Source: Alphaproteobacteria bacterium (GTDB taxonomy: Bacteria; Pseudomonadota; Alphaproteobacteria; ATCC43930; CGMCC-115725). From it: a DNA stretch of 64,000 nucleotides. Position numbers and translations under genes: made by a program. Location: contig JAGWNF010000002.1 in assembly GCA_028871455.1 (NCBI GenBank), forward strand, positions 124,001 to 188,000. The letters run 5' to 3'. Shown one piece after another: positions 1 through 8,514 of the stretch (position 1 is its first letter; each line of letters begins with the position of its first letter). The notes under the pieces are model-generated. The model had not been told where the DNA came from and did no database searches. It saw only the letters and a list, made by a program, of their open reading frames with translations.

Positions 1-1203
1 AACGGTCGCGCTTACGGCGACGCGGCGCTCAATGCCGACGCGACACTCGACCTACGGCATCGCGACCGTTTCGTCGGATTCGACGATGCGACGGGCGTGC
101 TCGAGGCCGAAGCCGGCACGCTGCTGGCCGACATGCTCGACGCGCTCGTGCCGCGCGGCTGGTTTCCGGCAGTCACGCCCGGCACCAAATTCGTGACGCT
201 GGGCGGCATGCTGGCGGCCGACGTCCACGGCAAGAACCATCACAAGGCGGGCGCGATCGGCGATCACGTCGAAAGCCTGCGGCTCGCCGTCGCGGACGGC
301 AGCGTCCGGCGCTGCGCGCGCGACGAGAACCCCGCGCTCTTCGCCGCGACTTTGGGCGGCATGGGGCTCACCGGCGTCATCCTGAGCGCGCGCGTGAAGC
401 TACGGCCGATCGAGACCGCCTATATCCGCCAGGAGACGCTGCGCGCGCGCGATCTCGACGAGATCATGGCGTTGTTCGAGGCCTCGCGCGACTGGACCTA
501 CACGGTCGCCTGGATCGACTGCCTCGCCCGTGGCCGAGATCTCGGCCGCGCGCTGCTCTATCGCGGTGAACACGCTCGGCGCGAGGAGCTTCCCGACGAC
601 CGTCGGGCCGAGCCCCTGCGCGTGCCGCCGCGCCGGCCGCACCGCGTGCCGATCGACTTTCCGGCGCTAACGCTCAACCGCTGGAGCGTCACCGCCTTCA
701 ACCGGCTTTACTATGGTCGCGCGCGGCCAGGCGCGGCGATTGTCGATTACGACCGGTTCTTCTATCCGCTCGACGCGATTCTCGACTGGAACCGCCTCTA
801 CGGCCGGTCCGGCTTCGTCCAATACCAATGCGTCCTGCCCAAATCCGCATCGCGCGCCGGCTTGGCGGCGCTCCTGGAGCGGGTCGCGGCCGCCGGCGCT
901 GGCTCCTTTCTCTCGGTCTTGAAGCTGTTGGGGCCCGGACGTGGCATGCTCTCCTTTCCGATGGAGGGTTATACCCTGGCGCTCGACTTCCCGGCCGACC
1001 CCGCGAATCTCGTCCTGATGACGGAACTGGACGCGATCGTCGCGGCGCATGGCGGCCGGATTTATCTGGCCAAGGACGCACGCGTCGCCGCGGCCGATTT
1101 TCGGCGCGGCTATGACGATCTCGCCGCGTTCGGCGCGGTGCGCGCCGCCGTCGATCCGGGCGGTAAGTTTGCCTCGCTGCAATCGCGGAGGCTCGGCTTG
1201 TGA
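1..1203 (+). CDS. FAD-linked oxidoreductase, DprE1-like (5' end outside window)
   Basis: This is the C-terminal ~400 residues of a flavin oxidoreductase; the reading frame is open to base 1, so the start lies upstream. The first visible residues N-G-R-A-Y-G-D match the FAD-binding signature of the decaprenylphosphoryl-ribose 2'-oxidase (DprE1) family, and G-G-M-L-A-A-D-V-H-G-K-N-H-H follows at the flavin site. DprE1 oxidises the C2' hydroxyl of a polyprenyl-phospho-ribose as the first half of an epimerisation to arabinose. The stop overlaps the next gene, an SDR, by 4 bases (GTGA). That is the DprE1-DprE2 arrangement and supports a two-step epimerase. The substrate in this organism is inferred; other FAD-dependent sugar oxidases remain possible. 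Confidence 0.85.
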   Translation, partial: NGRAYGDAALNADATLDLRHRDRFVGFDDATGVLEAEAGTLLADMLDALVPRGWFPAVTPGTKFVTLGGMLAADVHGKNHHKAGAIGDHVESLRLAVADGSVRRCARDENPALFAATLGGMGLTGVILSARVKLRPIETAYIRQETLRARDLDEIMALFEASRDWTYTVAWIDCLARGRDLGRALLYRGEHARREELPDDRRAEPLRVPPRRPHRVPIDFPALTLNRWSVTAFNRLYYGRARPGAAIVDYDRFFYPLDAILDWNRLYGRSGFVQYQCVLPKSASRAGLAALLERVAAAGAGSFLSVLKLLGPGRGMLSFPMEGYTLALDFPADPANLVLMTELDAIVAAHGGRIYLAKDARVAAADFRRGYDDLAAFGAVRAAVDPGGKFASLQSRRLGL

Positions 1204-1931
1204 GCGCGGTGCTGATCCTGGGGGCGACGTCCGACATCGCGCGCGCCATCGCCCGCGCCTACGCCAAGGCGGGCCGCGACGTGATCCTCGCGGCGCGCCA
1301 CCACGACCGCGTGGCGCCCGACGTCACCGATCTCGAGCTGCGCTACGGCATCACGGCGCGGGCGGTCGAATTCGACGTACTCGACACCGCCGGCCATGCG
1401 CGGTTTTTCGATGCGCTCGGCATGCTGCCCGACACGGTGATCTCGGTGGTCGGTTTCATGGGTGACCAGGCGACGAGCGAGCGCGATCCCCAGGCGGCCG
1501 ATCTCGTCATGCGCAGCAACTATGTCGGTCCGGCGGCGGTGCTGGCCGAGGCGGCCAATCGCATGGCGGCGCGCGGCGCCGGCGTCGTCATCGGCATTTC
1601 GTCGGTCGCGGGCGAGCGCGGCCGCGCCAAGAACTACGTCTATGGCTCGGCCAAGGCGGGCTTCACTGCCTATCTGTCGGGCCTGCGCAACCGGCTCGCC
1701 GGCACCGGCGTGCGCGTCATCACCGTGCTGCCGGGCTACGTCAAGACGCGCATAAGCGAAGGCTTGGCGACGCCCCGGCTACTGACGGCAAAGCCGACGG
1801 AAGTCGCCGACGCCGTCCTCGCTGCCGAAACCGGGGGGCGCGACGTGCTTTATGTCCGGCCGATCTGGCGGCTGGTGATGGCGGTTATCCGGTCGATCCC
1901 CGAGCGCATCTTCAAGAAAATGCGGATTTGA
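1200..1931 (+). CDS. Short-chain dehydrogenase, DprE2-like
   Basis: A 243-residue SDR. The N-terminal Rossmann motif is G-A-T-S-D-I-A near residue 8, and the catalytic Ser134/135, Tyr148 and Lys152 (YGSAK) are present. It starts at a GTG overlapping the stop of the DprE1-like gene, so translation is probably coupled. In the paired system DprE2 reduces the 2'-keto intermediate to the arabinose epimer using a nicotinamide cofactor. The C-terminal ~25 residues are hydrophobic then basic (VRPIWRLVMAVIRSIPERIFKKMRI), as in DprE2 homologues that lie at the membrane. The family call is secure; the polyprenyl-phospho-pentose substrate is inferred from the neighbour. Confidence 0.85.
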   Translation: MSAVLILGATSDIARAIARAYAKAGRDVILAARHHDRVAPDVTDLELRYGITARAVEFDVLDTAGHARFFDALGMLPDTVISVVGFMGDQATSERDPQAADLVMRSNYVGPAAVLAEAANRMAARGAGVVIGISSVAGERGRAKNYVYGSAKAGFTAYLSGLRNRLAGTGVRVITVLPGYVKTRISEGLATPRLLTAKPTEVADAVLAAETGGRDVLYVRPIWRLVMAVIRSIPERIFKKMRI

Positions 1932-2027
1932 TCCTGCCGGACCGCAAGATCTGGCGTGCCGGCGGCTCGTTAGGGTTTATCCGGCATTAGCGTTAATTTT
2001 TTCGAAAGGATCGCGGTTTATTGTCCT

Positions 2028-2043
2028 GTGATCGAACGATCAC
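2028..2043. promoter_or_regulatory. Perfect inverted repeat, possible operator
   Basis: GTGATCG-AA-CGATCAC is a 7+7 palindrome with a 2-base centre, 14 bases before the ATG of the small ORF at 2058 and just ahead of its GGGGGAG ribosome site. The TGTGA/TCAC ends resemble CRP/FNR half-sites, but the spacing is 8 rather than 6. A repressor site or an mRNA hairpin over the ribosome site is equally possible. Confidence 0.35.
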
Positions 2044-2057
2044 GGGGGAGAACCGCC

Positions 2058-2153
2058 ATGCGGCATTCAATCGGCGTACGTTTCATCGAACTCATGGTAG
2101 GCGCGGCTGCGTCGCTCGTGGCGATTGCGTTGCACGGCTGGGTGTGGCGCTAA
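2058..2153 (+). CDS. Putative 31-residue membrane peptide
   Basis: A short ORF with a strong ribosome site (GGGGGAG, 7 bases before the ATG). It reads M-R-H-S-I-G-V-R-F then a hydrophobic helix (about residues 9-29) ending in W-V-W-R. The form is that of small single-span membrane peptides with a positive N-terminus. It sits alone in a 389-base gap between the SDR gene and the sensor kinase pseudogene, with a palindrome just upstream. No family is recognised; coding status rests on the ribosome site and hydrophobicity alone. Confidence 0.35.
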   Translation: MRHSIGVRFIELMVGAAASLVAIALHGWVWR

Positions 2154-2320
2154 ATCGGCGACAAAGTCGCTAAAATTTTCGCGACGCGTCGTCGCAAGAT
2201 CGTGACCCGCGGCCCACATCTGCAACTTTTGTGACCAATTTCCGCAATGTCTTAACTCGTTCCGACACATGCTGGTGGCGCATTCGGCCGTCCGAGTGAG
2301 CTGATACACGGGATCACTCC

Positions 2321-4375
2321 ATGTCGCCGCGCCGCCACCGTTGGGCGACTACGCTTGAAAAGATCCGCGCGATTTCCTTCGCGCGGCGCATCATCCTGCT
2401 TACGATTGTTTTTCTGGTCGCGGTTTATGCCGGCAACGGCCTGATCCTCGTCCATTACTACGGCACCATGGCAGAGCGCGAGCGCGACGCGCGAAACGCC
2501 AAGGCGGCGCTACTCGCTGAGCATGCCGGCCGCGCCCTGGCCGCCATCGATCTGTCGCTTGAGACGATCGCCAATACGTTGCGGCAGCATCTGCCGCTCG
2601 ATAAGCCCATGGTGTTCACCCAACTTCTTCTTGACCAGCATCTCAAGGAGCTACCCCAGGTGCGGACGCTCGGCGTGATCGGACCGAACGGCCGCATCGT
2701 TAATTCGACCAAGGCGTTCCCGCCGCCGTCGGTCCGCCTCGCTGATCAACCCTATTTTTCGGAGCAGAAGAAGTAGCGCGGCGTCGGGCTCTATATCGAT
2801 CGCGTCCAAATCTCGCGCGTCGATCATCGGCCGTTCTTCGGTGTGAGCCGTCCGATCCTGGACAATGACGGCAATTTCGAGGGGATCGTCCTGGCCGTAG
2901 TCGAGCCGCAATATTTCGCGAACTACTACGGTTCCGGAGGCGCCAGCACGGACGACGTGGCGCTGCTGGAACGCGCCGACGGTGCGATTCTCGCGGGCAC
3001 GCACGAATCCGCTGCCGCGCAAAAGTCGAACGTGTCGGTCGCACAGGTCCACGGCTTTCCGGTCAAGATCACCCTCATCGGCAAGCCGCCGATCACCTCC
3101 ACGCAATTCCTGAGCTTCTGCGCGATGGACGCGACCCTGCTGCTGGTGATGACCTTCGTCGCCTGGTGGCTGGCGACCGCCGCGGCTTACGAGGCCACCG
3201 CCGTCGACCGCGAGACGAGTGCCCGGCGCACCGCGGAGGCGCGGCTGCTGAGTGCGATCGAGGGCGCGCCGGCGGCTTTCGCGCTCTATGACAGCGACGA
3301 TCGCCTAGTACTTTCAAACGAGATTTTCCGGTCATTCTTCGCGTCGATCAAGGACGAGATCGCGCCCGGCCGAACGTTCCGCGAGTTGATCGAGACGGCC
3401 GTCGCCAATCACGCCTTCGCGCACACCCATCCCGACGAGCAGGAATTCATCCGTTGGCGGATGGACCAGCACCGACTCGGCATCGGTGAGCCCGTCCTCC
3501 AGCTTCGCGACGGTCGGTGGATCCTGATGCGCGAGCGGCGGACCAAGGAAGGCGATGCCGTCCTCTTCTATTCGGACATCACGCCGCTGAAACAGCACGA
3601 AGAGCAGCTCGCCCTCGCGCGGCAGCAGGCGGAGCAGGCTAACCACGCGAAGACCGCGTTCCTCGCCAACATGAGCCATGAGCTGCGCACGCCGCTCAAC
3701 GCGATCATCGGCTTTTCCGAGATGATCGAGCGCAAGATCCTCGGCCCGATCTCGGAGAACTACCGGCAGTACGGTGAGATCGTCCGCACCAGCGGACAGC
3801 ACCTGCTGTCGATCATCAACGACATCCTGGACGTCGCCAAGCTGAACTCCGGCAAGACCGAGCTGCATCTCGAGCCGGTTGACGTCAATCATACGATCGG
3901 CGAGGCGATCTCCATGATCTCGAGCAAGGCGGCGAGCGCCGGCGTTCGGGTATCGACGACGCTCGCCCCGACGTGTCCCCGGATCGAGGCCGATCCGGTT
4001 CGCCTGCGCCAAGTCCTGCTCAACGTCCTTGCCAATGCCGTCAAATTCACGCCCGCGGGCGGCCATATCGGTGTCTCGTCGTCGGTCGCCGGCTCCGAGC
4101 TACGCATCGTCGTCGCCGACAGCGGCGTCGGCATGGCGCCCGAGGACATTCCCCGGGCGCTTCAGCCCTTCACGCAGGTCGGCTGCGAATACACCGCGGC
4201 GCAGGAAGGAACGGGGCTCGGGCTGCCGATCTCGAAGAGCCTGGTCGAGCTGCACGGCGGCCGCTTCGAGATCTCCAGCGTCCTCAAGCAGGGCACCACT
4301 ATCACGATCACTTTGCCGATCCGGCGGGCGGGTCGGACCCGCACCGACAAGCCCGCGCTTGATATCGCCGTCTGA
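2321..4375 (+). pseudogene. Sensor histidine kinase interrupted by an in-frame TAG
   Basis: One frame holds a full sensor kinase of about 684 codons, cut by TAG at 2774-2776. Before the stop: a first membrane helix (about residues 27-50) and the start of an extracellular Cache/PDC-like sensor. After it: the rest of the sensor with no loss of frame, a second helix near 3105-3180, a PAS-like domain, the H-box S-H-E-L-R-T-P-L-N near 3675, and a HATPase_c domain with G-V-G-M and G-T-G-L-G-L-P motifs. A single C-to-T change (CAG to TAG) would explain the break. A GTG at 2843 could restart translation but would lose the first helix and half the sensor. The alternatives are a sequencing error or readthrough. 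Confidence 0.8.
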
Positions 4376-4398
4376 GCTCTGCGACAGGAATGCACGCC

Positions 4399-5598
4399 AT
4401 GAAATGGACAGTCCTCGGTGCCGTTGTCAGCGCCATCGTTCTTGCCGGCCTACCTGCCGGCGCGGCCGAGCCGATCCGGATCGGCGTCGACGGACCGTTC
4501 ACTGGGGGGTCGGCGCCCATGGGCATCGACATGCTGCATGGCATCGAGCTGGCGGCCAGCGAGATCAACAAGGCCGGCGGCGTGCTGGGCCGCCGGCTGG
4601 TCTTGGTCGAGCGCGACGATCAGGCGAACAACGACCGCGGCGCACGAATCGCCAAGGAGCTTACCGAGCGGCATCTCATCGATGCCGCCGTCGGCTACGT
4701 CAACACCGGCGTCGCGCTGGCGGCGATTCCCTATTACGAGCAGGCGCGCATTCCGGTGGTGCTCAGTGTCACCACGGGCAGCCAGCTCACGCGCCTGTTC
4801 GCGCCGCCGGAATACGCCGAGAATTATATTTTTCGGGTATCATGCAGCACCGCGCTCGAAGTCCAGAAGATCGTGGAAATCGTCAAGGCGCGCGGCTACC
4901 GCAAGATCTCGATCTTCACCGACACCACCGCCTACGGCCAGGTCGGCCGCCACGATCTGATCAAGGCGCTGGCCGCGCAGGGTCTCGCGCCGATTTCGAA
5001 CGAAAAATTCAACATCGGCGATACCGACATGACGCCGCAGCTGAAGCGCGCACACGCCGCCGGCGCCGACGTCATTCTGACCTACGGCATCGGCCCCGAG
5101 CTGGCCGGCATCGCCAACAGCCGCGCCAAGATCGGCTGGATGGTGCCGATGATCGGCAGCTGGACACTGTCGATGTCGAATTTCATCGATCGCGCCGGCG
5201 CGAACGGCGAGGGCACGATCATGCCGCAAACCTTCATCGGACAGGGCAACACGCCCAAGCGGGCGGCCTTCATTGAAGCCTTCCACGCGGCGTACAAGGT
5301 CACGCGTATGGCGTCGCCACCGTCAGCTGCGCAGGGTTATGACTCGCTTTACCTCCTTGCCGCGGCGATACAGCAAGCTGGCTCGGTTAACGGTCCCAAG
5401 GTCCGTGCCGCGCTCGACGACCTTCATCACAAGGTCGAGGGCGTGGTGAAGGTCTACGACCATCCCTTCAGCCCCGCCAATCACGAAGCGATATCCGCGG
5501 CGGACGTGGTCTACGGCGTGATCAGGAACGGGCGGGTGGTCCGCCTGACGACGGACGTGCCAGCGATGCCCGAGACCCAGGCGGCGGTCGCGAAGTAG
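4399..5598 (+). CDS. Branched-chain-amino-acid-type ABC substrate-binding protein
   Basis: A LivK-type periplasmic binding protein of about 399 residues. A Sec signal peptide (M-K-W-T-V-L-G-A-V-V...A-G-A-A) is followed by I-R-I-G-V-D-G-P-F-T-G, the usual entry to Peripla_BP_6, and by E-I-N-K-A-G-G-V-L-G-R. ATG 4399 is preferred over ATG 4390 because AGGA at 4386-4389 is correctly spaced only for 4399. It follows the broken sensor kinase by 23 bases and precedes an amidase. No permease or ATPase genes are nearby, so it may feed a distant transporter or may once have worked with the kinase as a sensor. The ligand is unknown. Confidence 0.88.
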   Translation: MKWTVLGAVVSAIVLAGLPAGAAEPIRIGVDGPFTGGSAPMGIDMLHGIELAASEINKAGGVLGRRLVLVERDDQANNDRGARIAKELTERHLIDAAVGYVNTGVALAAIPYYEQARIPVVLSVTTGSQLTRLFAPPEYAENYIFRVSCSTALEVQKIVEIVKARGYRKISIFTDTTAYGQVGRHDLIKALAAQGLAPISNEKFNIGDTDMTPQLKRAHAAGADVILTYGIGPELAGIANSRAKIGWMVPMIGSWTLSMSNFIDRAGANGEGTIMPQTFIGQGNTPKRAAFIEAFHAAYKVTRMASPPSAAQGYDSLYLLAAAIQQAGSVNGPKVRAALDDLHHKVEGVVKVYDHPFSPANHEAISAADVVYGVIRNGRVVRLTTDVPAMPETQAAVAK

Positions 5599-5679
5599 CC
5601 GGCTGCACGCGCGACCCCGCTTGCGTTGAAGCCTGCTGGACGGGAATACTCCGGCAGCACAACCTTCCCGGCGGCTCCC

Positions 5680-6945
5680 ATGCTCGGTGTCCGTGACATC
5701 CTGAAGCGCGTGGCCGTGGGCACGGCGACCGCCGAATCCGAAACTCGCGCCTGTCTCGATCGTATCGCCAAGCGCGACGGCGCGATCGGCGCCTGGGCCT
5801 ATCTCGATGCCGAGCGCGCGCTCGCCGAGGCGCGCGCGCGCGACGCGGCGCGCAGCAAGGGTCCACTGCACGGCGTCGCCGTCGGCATCAAGGACATTTT
5901 TGACACCGCCGACATGCCGACGGCCTACGGCTCGCCGATCTATGCCGGCCATCAGCCGGCCGCGGACGCGGCCTGCGTCGCGCTGCTGCGCGCCGCCGGC
6001 GCCGTCGCGCTCGGCAAGACCGTCACCACCGAATTCGCCATGTCGCATCCTGGCAAGACGCGCAATCCGCGCAATCCCGCGCACACGCCCGGCGGCTCGT
6101 CGTCGGGCTCGGCGGCGGCGGTGTCGGCGGGCATGGTGCCGGCGGCACTCGGCACCCAGACCCTTGGCTCAGTGATTCGGCCGGCGGCCTATTGCGGCAT
6201 CGTCGGCTTCAAGCCGAGCTATGGCGCGATCAACCGCGCCGGCCTCAAATACGTCTCGGAATCGGCGGATACGATCGGCATATTCGTCCGCGCCGTCGCC
6301 GATATCCCGCCGGTGCTGGCGGCGTTCACCGGCGCGTCGATGGAGTCCTACGATAAGGTGCTCGATCATGCGCCGCGCATCGGTTTGTTCCGCGGCGTCG
6401 AATGGGACAAGGCGTCGTCGGCGATGCGTGAGGCCTTCGAAGATGCCGCTCGGCGTCTTGCCAAAGCCGGCGCCACCGTGCGCGACGTTGCGATCGACCC
6501 GGCGCTCAGAACGGCACATGAGCGCTCGACTCTCGTCACCGGCTACGAGCTGGCGCGTGCCTATGCCTTCGAGTGGTTCAACCGACGCGACCAGCTCAGC
6601 GCTGCCTTCGCGCGCAACGTCGCCAACGGCATGGCGATCGCCTTTGCCGATTACAACGCCGCGCGCGGCGCGCTCGAAACCGCGCGGCGGACCTTCGCCG
6701 GCGGCTTCGGCGAGGATGATTTCTGGCTGACGCCGTCGGCGACCGGCGAGGCGCCGGCCGGCCTCGAATCAACCGGCGATCCGGTGTTCAACCGCTTGTG
6801 GACGCTGCTGCACGTGCCGTGCCTGAGCGTGCCGTGCGGTACGGGGCCCGCTGGTCTGCCTCTCGGCATGCAGCTCATCGGTCCGCCGCGTGGCGCGGCA
6901 CGGCTGCTCGCCGCCGGTCGCTGGGTCGAGTCGGCGCTGGGTTAG
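5680..6945 (+). CDS. Amidase (amidase signature family)
   Basis: A 421-residue amidase-signature enzyme hydrolysing an unknown carboxamide. The Ser-cisSer-Lys triad is visible: Lys71 in V-G-I-K-D, cis-Ser140 in G-G-S-S-S-G-S, and nucleophile Ser164 in T-L-G-S-V-I-R-P. The 24-residue gap between the two serines is the family spacing. The frame extends upstream to a TTG at 5626, but ATG 5680 begins the usual first helix. The flexible D-T-G-G-S-I-R motif has become Q-T-L-G-S-V-I-R, an unusual variant around the nucleophile. It may be co-transcribed with the binding protein before it. It is not GatA, since no gatB or gatC is nearby. Confidence 0.85.
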   Translation: MLGVRDILKRVAVGTATAESETRACLDRIAKRDGAIGAWAYLDAERALAEARARDAARSKGPLHGVAVGIKDIFDTADMPTAYGSPIYAGHQPAADAACVALLRAAGAVALGKTVTTEFAMSHPGKTRNPRNPAHTPGGSSSGSAAAVSAGMVPAALGTQTLGSVIRPAAYCGIVGFKPSYGAINRAGLKYVSESADTIGIFVRAVADIPPVLAAFTGASMESYDKVLDHAPRIGLFRGVEWDKASSAMREAFEDAARRLAKAGATVRDVAIDPALRTAHERSTLVTGYELARAYAFEWFNRRDQLSAAFARNVANGMAIAFADYNAARGALETARRTFAGGFGEDDFWLTPSATGEAPAGLESTGDPVFNRLWTLLHVPCLSVPCGTGPAGLPLGMQLIGPPRGAARLLAAGRWVESALG

Positions 6946-6963
6946 CGGCGCGCGCCGAGGCCG

Positions 6964-7272
6964 CGCACCGCAGGTGACACTTTTGCGGTGCTCGGCCCCT
7001 GGCTGATGACGGCGGACGAAGTCGGCGATCCCGCGAAGCTCGCGTTCTCGCTCAAGGTGAACGGCGAGCCGCGCCGGGCATCGAACACCAGCCTGATGGT
7101 GATGAGCATGCCGCGTCAGATCGCCTGGGCGTCGAGTTTCTACACGCTGCTGCCCGGCGATATCATCATGACCGGTACCTGCGAGGGCGTGGCGCGTGTC
7201 GTGTCCGGCGACACCATGACGGTCGAATTCGAGCGCATCGGCCGGATGGAGGTTCCGGTTCGCGCCGCGTGA
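6964..7272 (+). pseudogene. Fumarylacetoacetate hydrolase family, C-terminal stub
   Basis: The frame holds only the C-terminal ~100 residues of an FAH-family protein: D-T-F-A-V-L-G-P-W-L-M-T-A-D-E-V, then L-K-V-N-G-E-P-R-R and L-L-P-G-D-I-I-M-T-G-T. These are the substrate-side loop and the closing strand of the fold. The N-terminal part with the metal-binding E-x-E is absent. The frame is closed upstream by the amidase stop, and the only start is GTG 6988 inside the conserved segment. This is a 5'-deleted remnant and unlikely to be active. Confidence 0.75.
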
Positions 7273-7273
7273 G

Positions 7274-7876
7274 TCAGTTGCGCGGCGTGATGCGGCCGCG
7301 TGCCGGATCGACGTCGACGTCGACCGACCGTCCGTCTTGTCGCATCGTCGCGACGAAATCGCGACCCGTCGGCTGGATTGCGCTGACATCGAGATAGCCG
7401 TGCGCCGCGAGAAGATTGAGCGCCTGCGTCTCGCGATCGGCGGCGGCGCTGGCGGGCGTGATGCGACCGGTGTCGGGATCGATCGTCACGGTATAGTTGC
7501 CCGCCGGGTCGTCAACCGTCGCCTGATAATCGCGGCCGCTGCGGCGCAGATCGTGGAATCCACCGTAGCCGGCAGCGGCGAGCCAGTTGAGCGCCCGAGT
7601 CTCGCGTCGCTGATCGCCGCCGGTTGCGACGTGCGCCTGGTGCGGTCGCCGCGCTCGCGTGACGGCTTTCTTGTGCGGCGCCACCGGGCCCGCCGTCGGA
7701 TTGATCTGTGACAGCGACCGGGCGTCGGGCACGGTCGGCGACAGGTCGCGTGGCGCTCCGTTCGGCGCCGGCGGGACCGGCGCCGGGGGGATGGGCGCGC
7801 TCACGCTCGATGTTCCTGCGGCAGCGCCGGTGGCGATCAACACTGTCGCGATGCCGATGATCAGACCGTGTTTCAT
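7274..7876 (-). CDS. Secreted protein with two PepSY-like repeats
   Basis: A 200-residue exported protein. The signal peptide starts M-K-H-G-L-I-I-G-I-A-T-V; a Pro/Ala-rich stretch follows, then a basic segment (H-K-K-A-V-T-R-A-R-R). Two copies of a ~48-residue unit end the protein: A-L-N-W-L-A-A-A-G-Y...T-I-D-P-D-T-G-R-I-T-P and A-L-N-L-L-A-A-H-G-Y...D-V-D-P-A-R-G-R-I-T-P. The D-P-x-x-G-R-I strand is typical of PepSY-like domains, which often inhibit or sense periplasmic enzymes. The ORF extends upstream of ATG 7876, but the signal peptide fixes this start. No partner gene is adjacent, so the target is unknown. Confidence 0.75.
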   Translation of the reverse strand: MKHGLIIGIATVLIATGAAAGTSSVSAPIPPAPVPPAPNGAPRDLSPTVPDARSLSQINPTAGPVAPHKKAVTRARRPHQAHVATGGDQRRETRALNWLAAAGYGGFHDLRRSGRDYQATVDDPAGNYTVTIDPDTGRITPASAAADRETQALNLLAAHGYLDVSAIQPTGRDFVATMRQDGRSVDVDVDPARGRITPRN

Positions 7877-8079
7877 TGCGCGCTCCCCGGCATCACGCCG
7901 TGGCCATTCGAGTTGGTGCAATTGTAGGTTTTGCCGTCGACTCGGACAAGTCGTGGTGTACCACGGCGTCCGGCGGCGCATAGGCTGGGGCGCGCATCTG
8001 CGCTATAATTATATCCATCCAGGGGAGCGGCTCAGCGCCGCGCCGGCGCCGACCGCTCCAGCTCAATGTGGAGGGTCCG

Positions 8080-8514
8080 ATGAACGTCGAATCGATTCTC
8101 AAGGCCAAGGGTCACCAGGTCGTGACCATCGCACCCGTTGCCGCCGTCGCCGAAGCTGCGGCGCTGCTGCGCCGCATGGGGATTGGCGCCCTCGTCGTCA
8201 GCGTGGATGGCCGACGGCTCGACGGCATCGTATCGGAGCGCGATATCGTCCACGCGCTCGCCGATCGCGGCGCCGCCGCGCTCGACTTGCGCGTCGCCGA
8301 TCTGATGACGCGGCGGGTCGTCACCTGCGCGCCGGGCGAGACGGTCGCCGAGCTCATGGCCGAGATGACGCGCCGCCGCATTCGCCATCTGCCCGTCGTC
8401 GAACACGGCCGGCTCGTCGGTCTGGTGAGTATCGGCGACGTCGTCAAGAACCGGCTCGAGGAAATGGAGGAGGAGACGACATCGCTGCGCCAGTTCATCG
8501 CCGGCGCCGCCTAG
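8080..8514 (+). CDS. CBS-domain pair protein
   Basis: A 144-residue protein made of two CBS domains. The first spans about residues 8-60 (I-V-S-E-R-D-I-V-H-A) and the second about 75-130 (H-L-P-V-V-E-H-G-R-L-V-G-L-V-S-I-G-D-V-V). A short acidic tail E-E-M-E-E-E follows. CBS pairs bind adenosine nucleotides and usually regulate a partner. ATG 8080 has GGAGGG just upstream; a GTG at 8068 lies before that site and is less likely. Its stop overlaps the stop of convergent otsB by 4 bases. No fused effector domain is present, so its target is not visible. Confidence 0.88.
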   Translation: MNVESILKAKGHQVVTIAPVAAVAEAAALLRRMGIGALVVSVDGRRLDGIVSERDIVHALADRGAAALDLRVADLMTRRVVTCAPGETVAELMAEMTRRRIRHLPVVEHGRLVGLVSIGDVVKNRLEEMEEETTSLRQFIAGAA

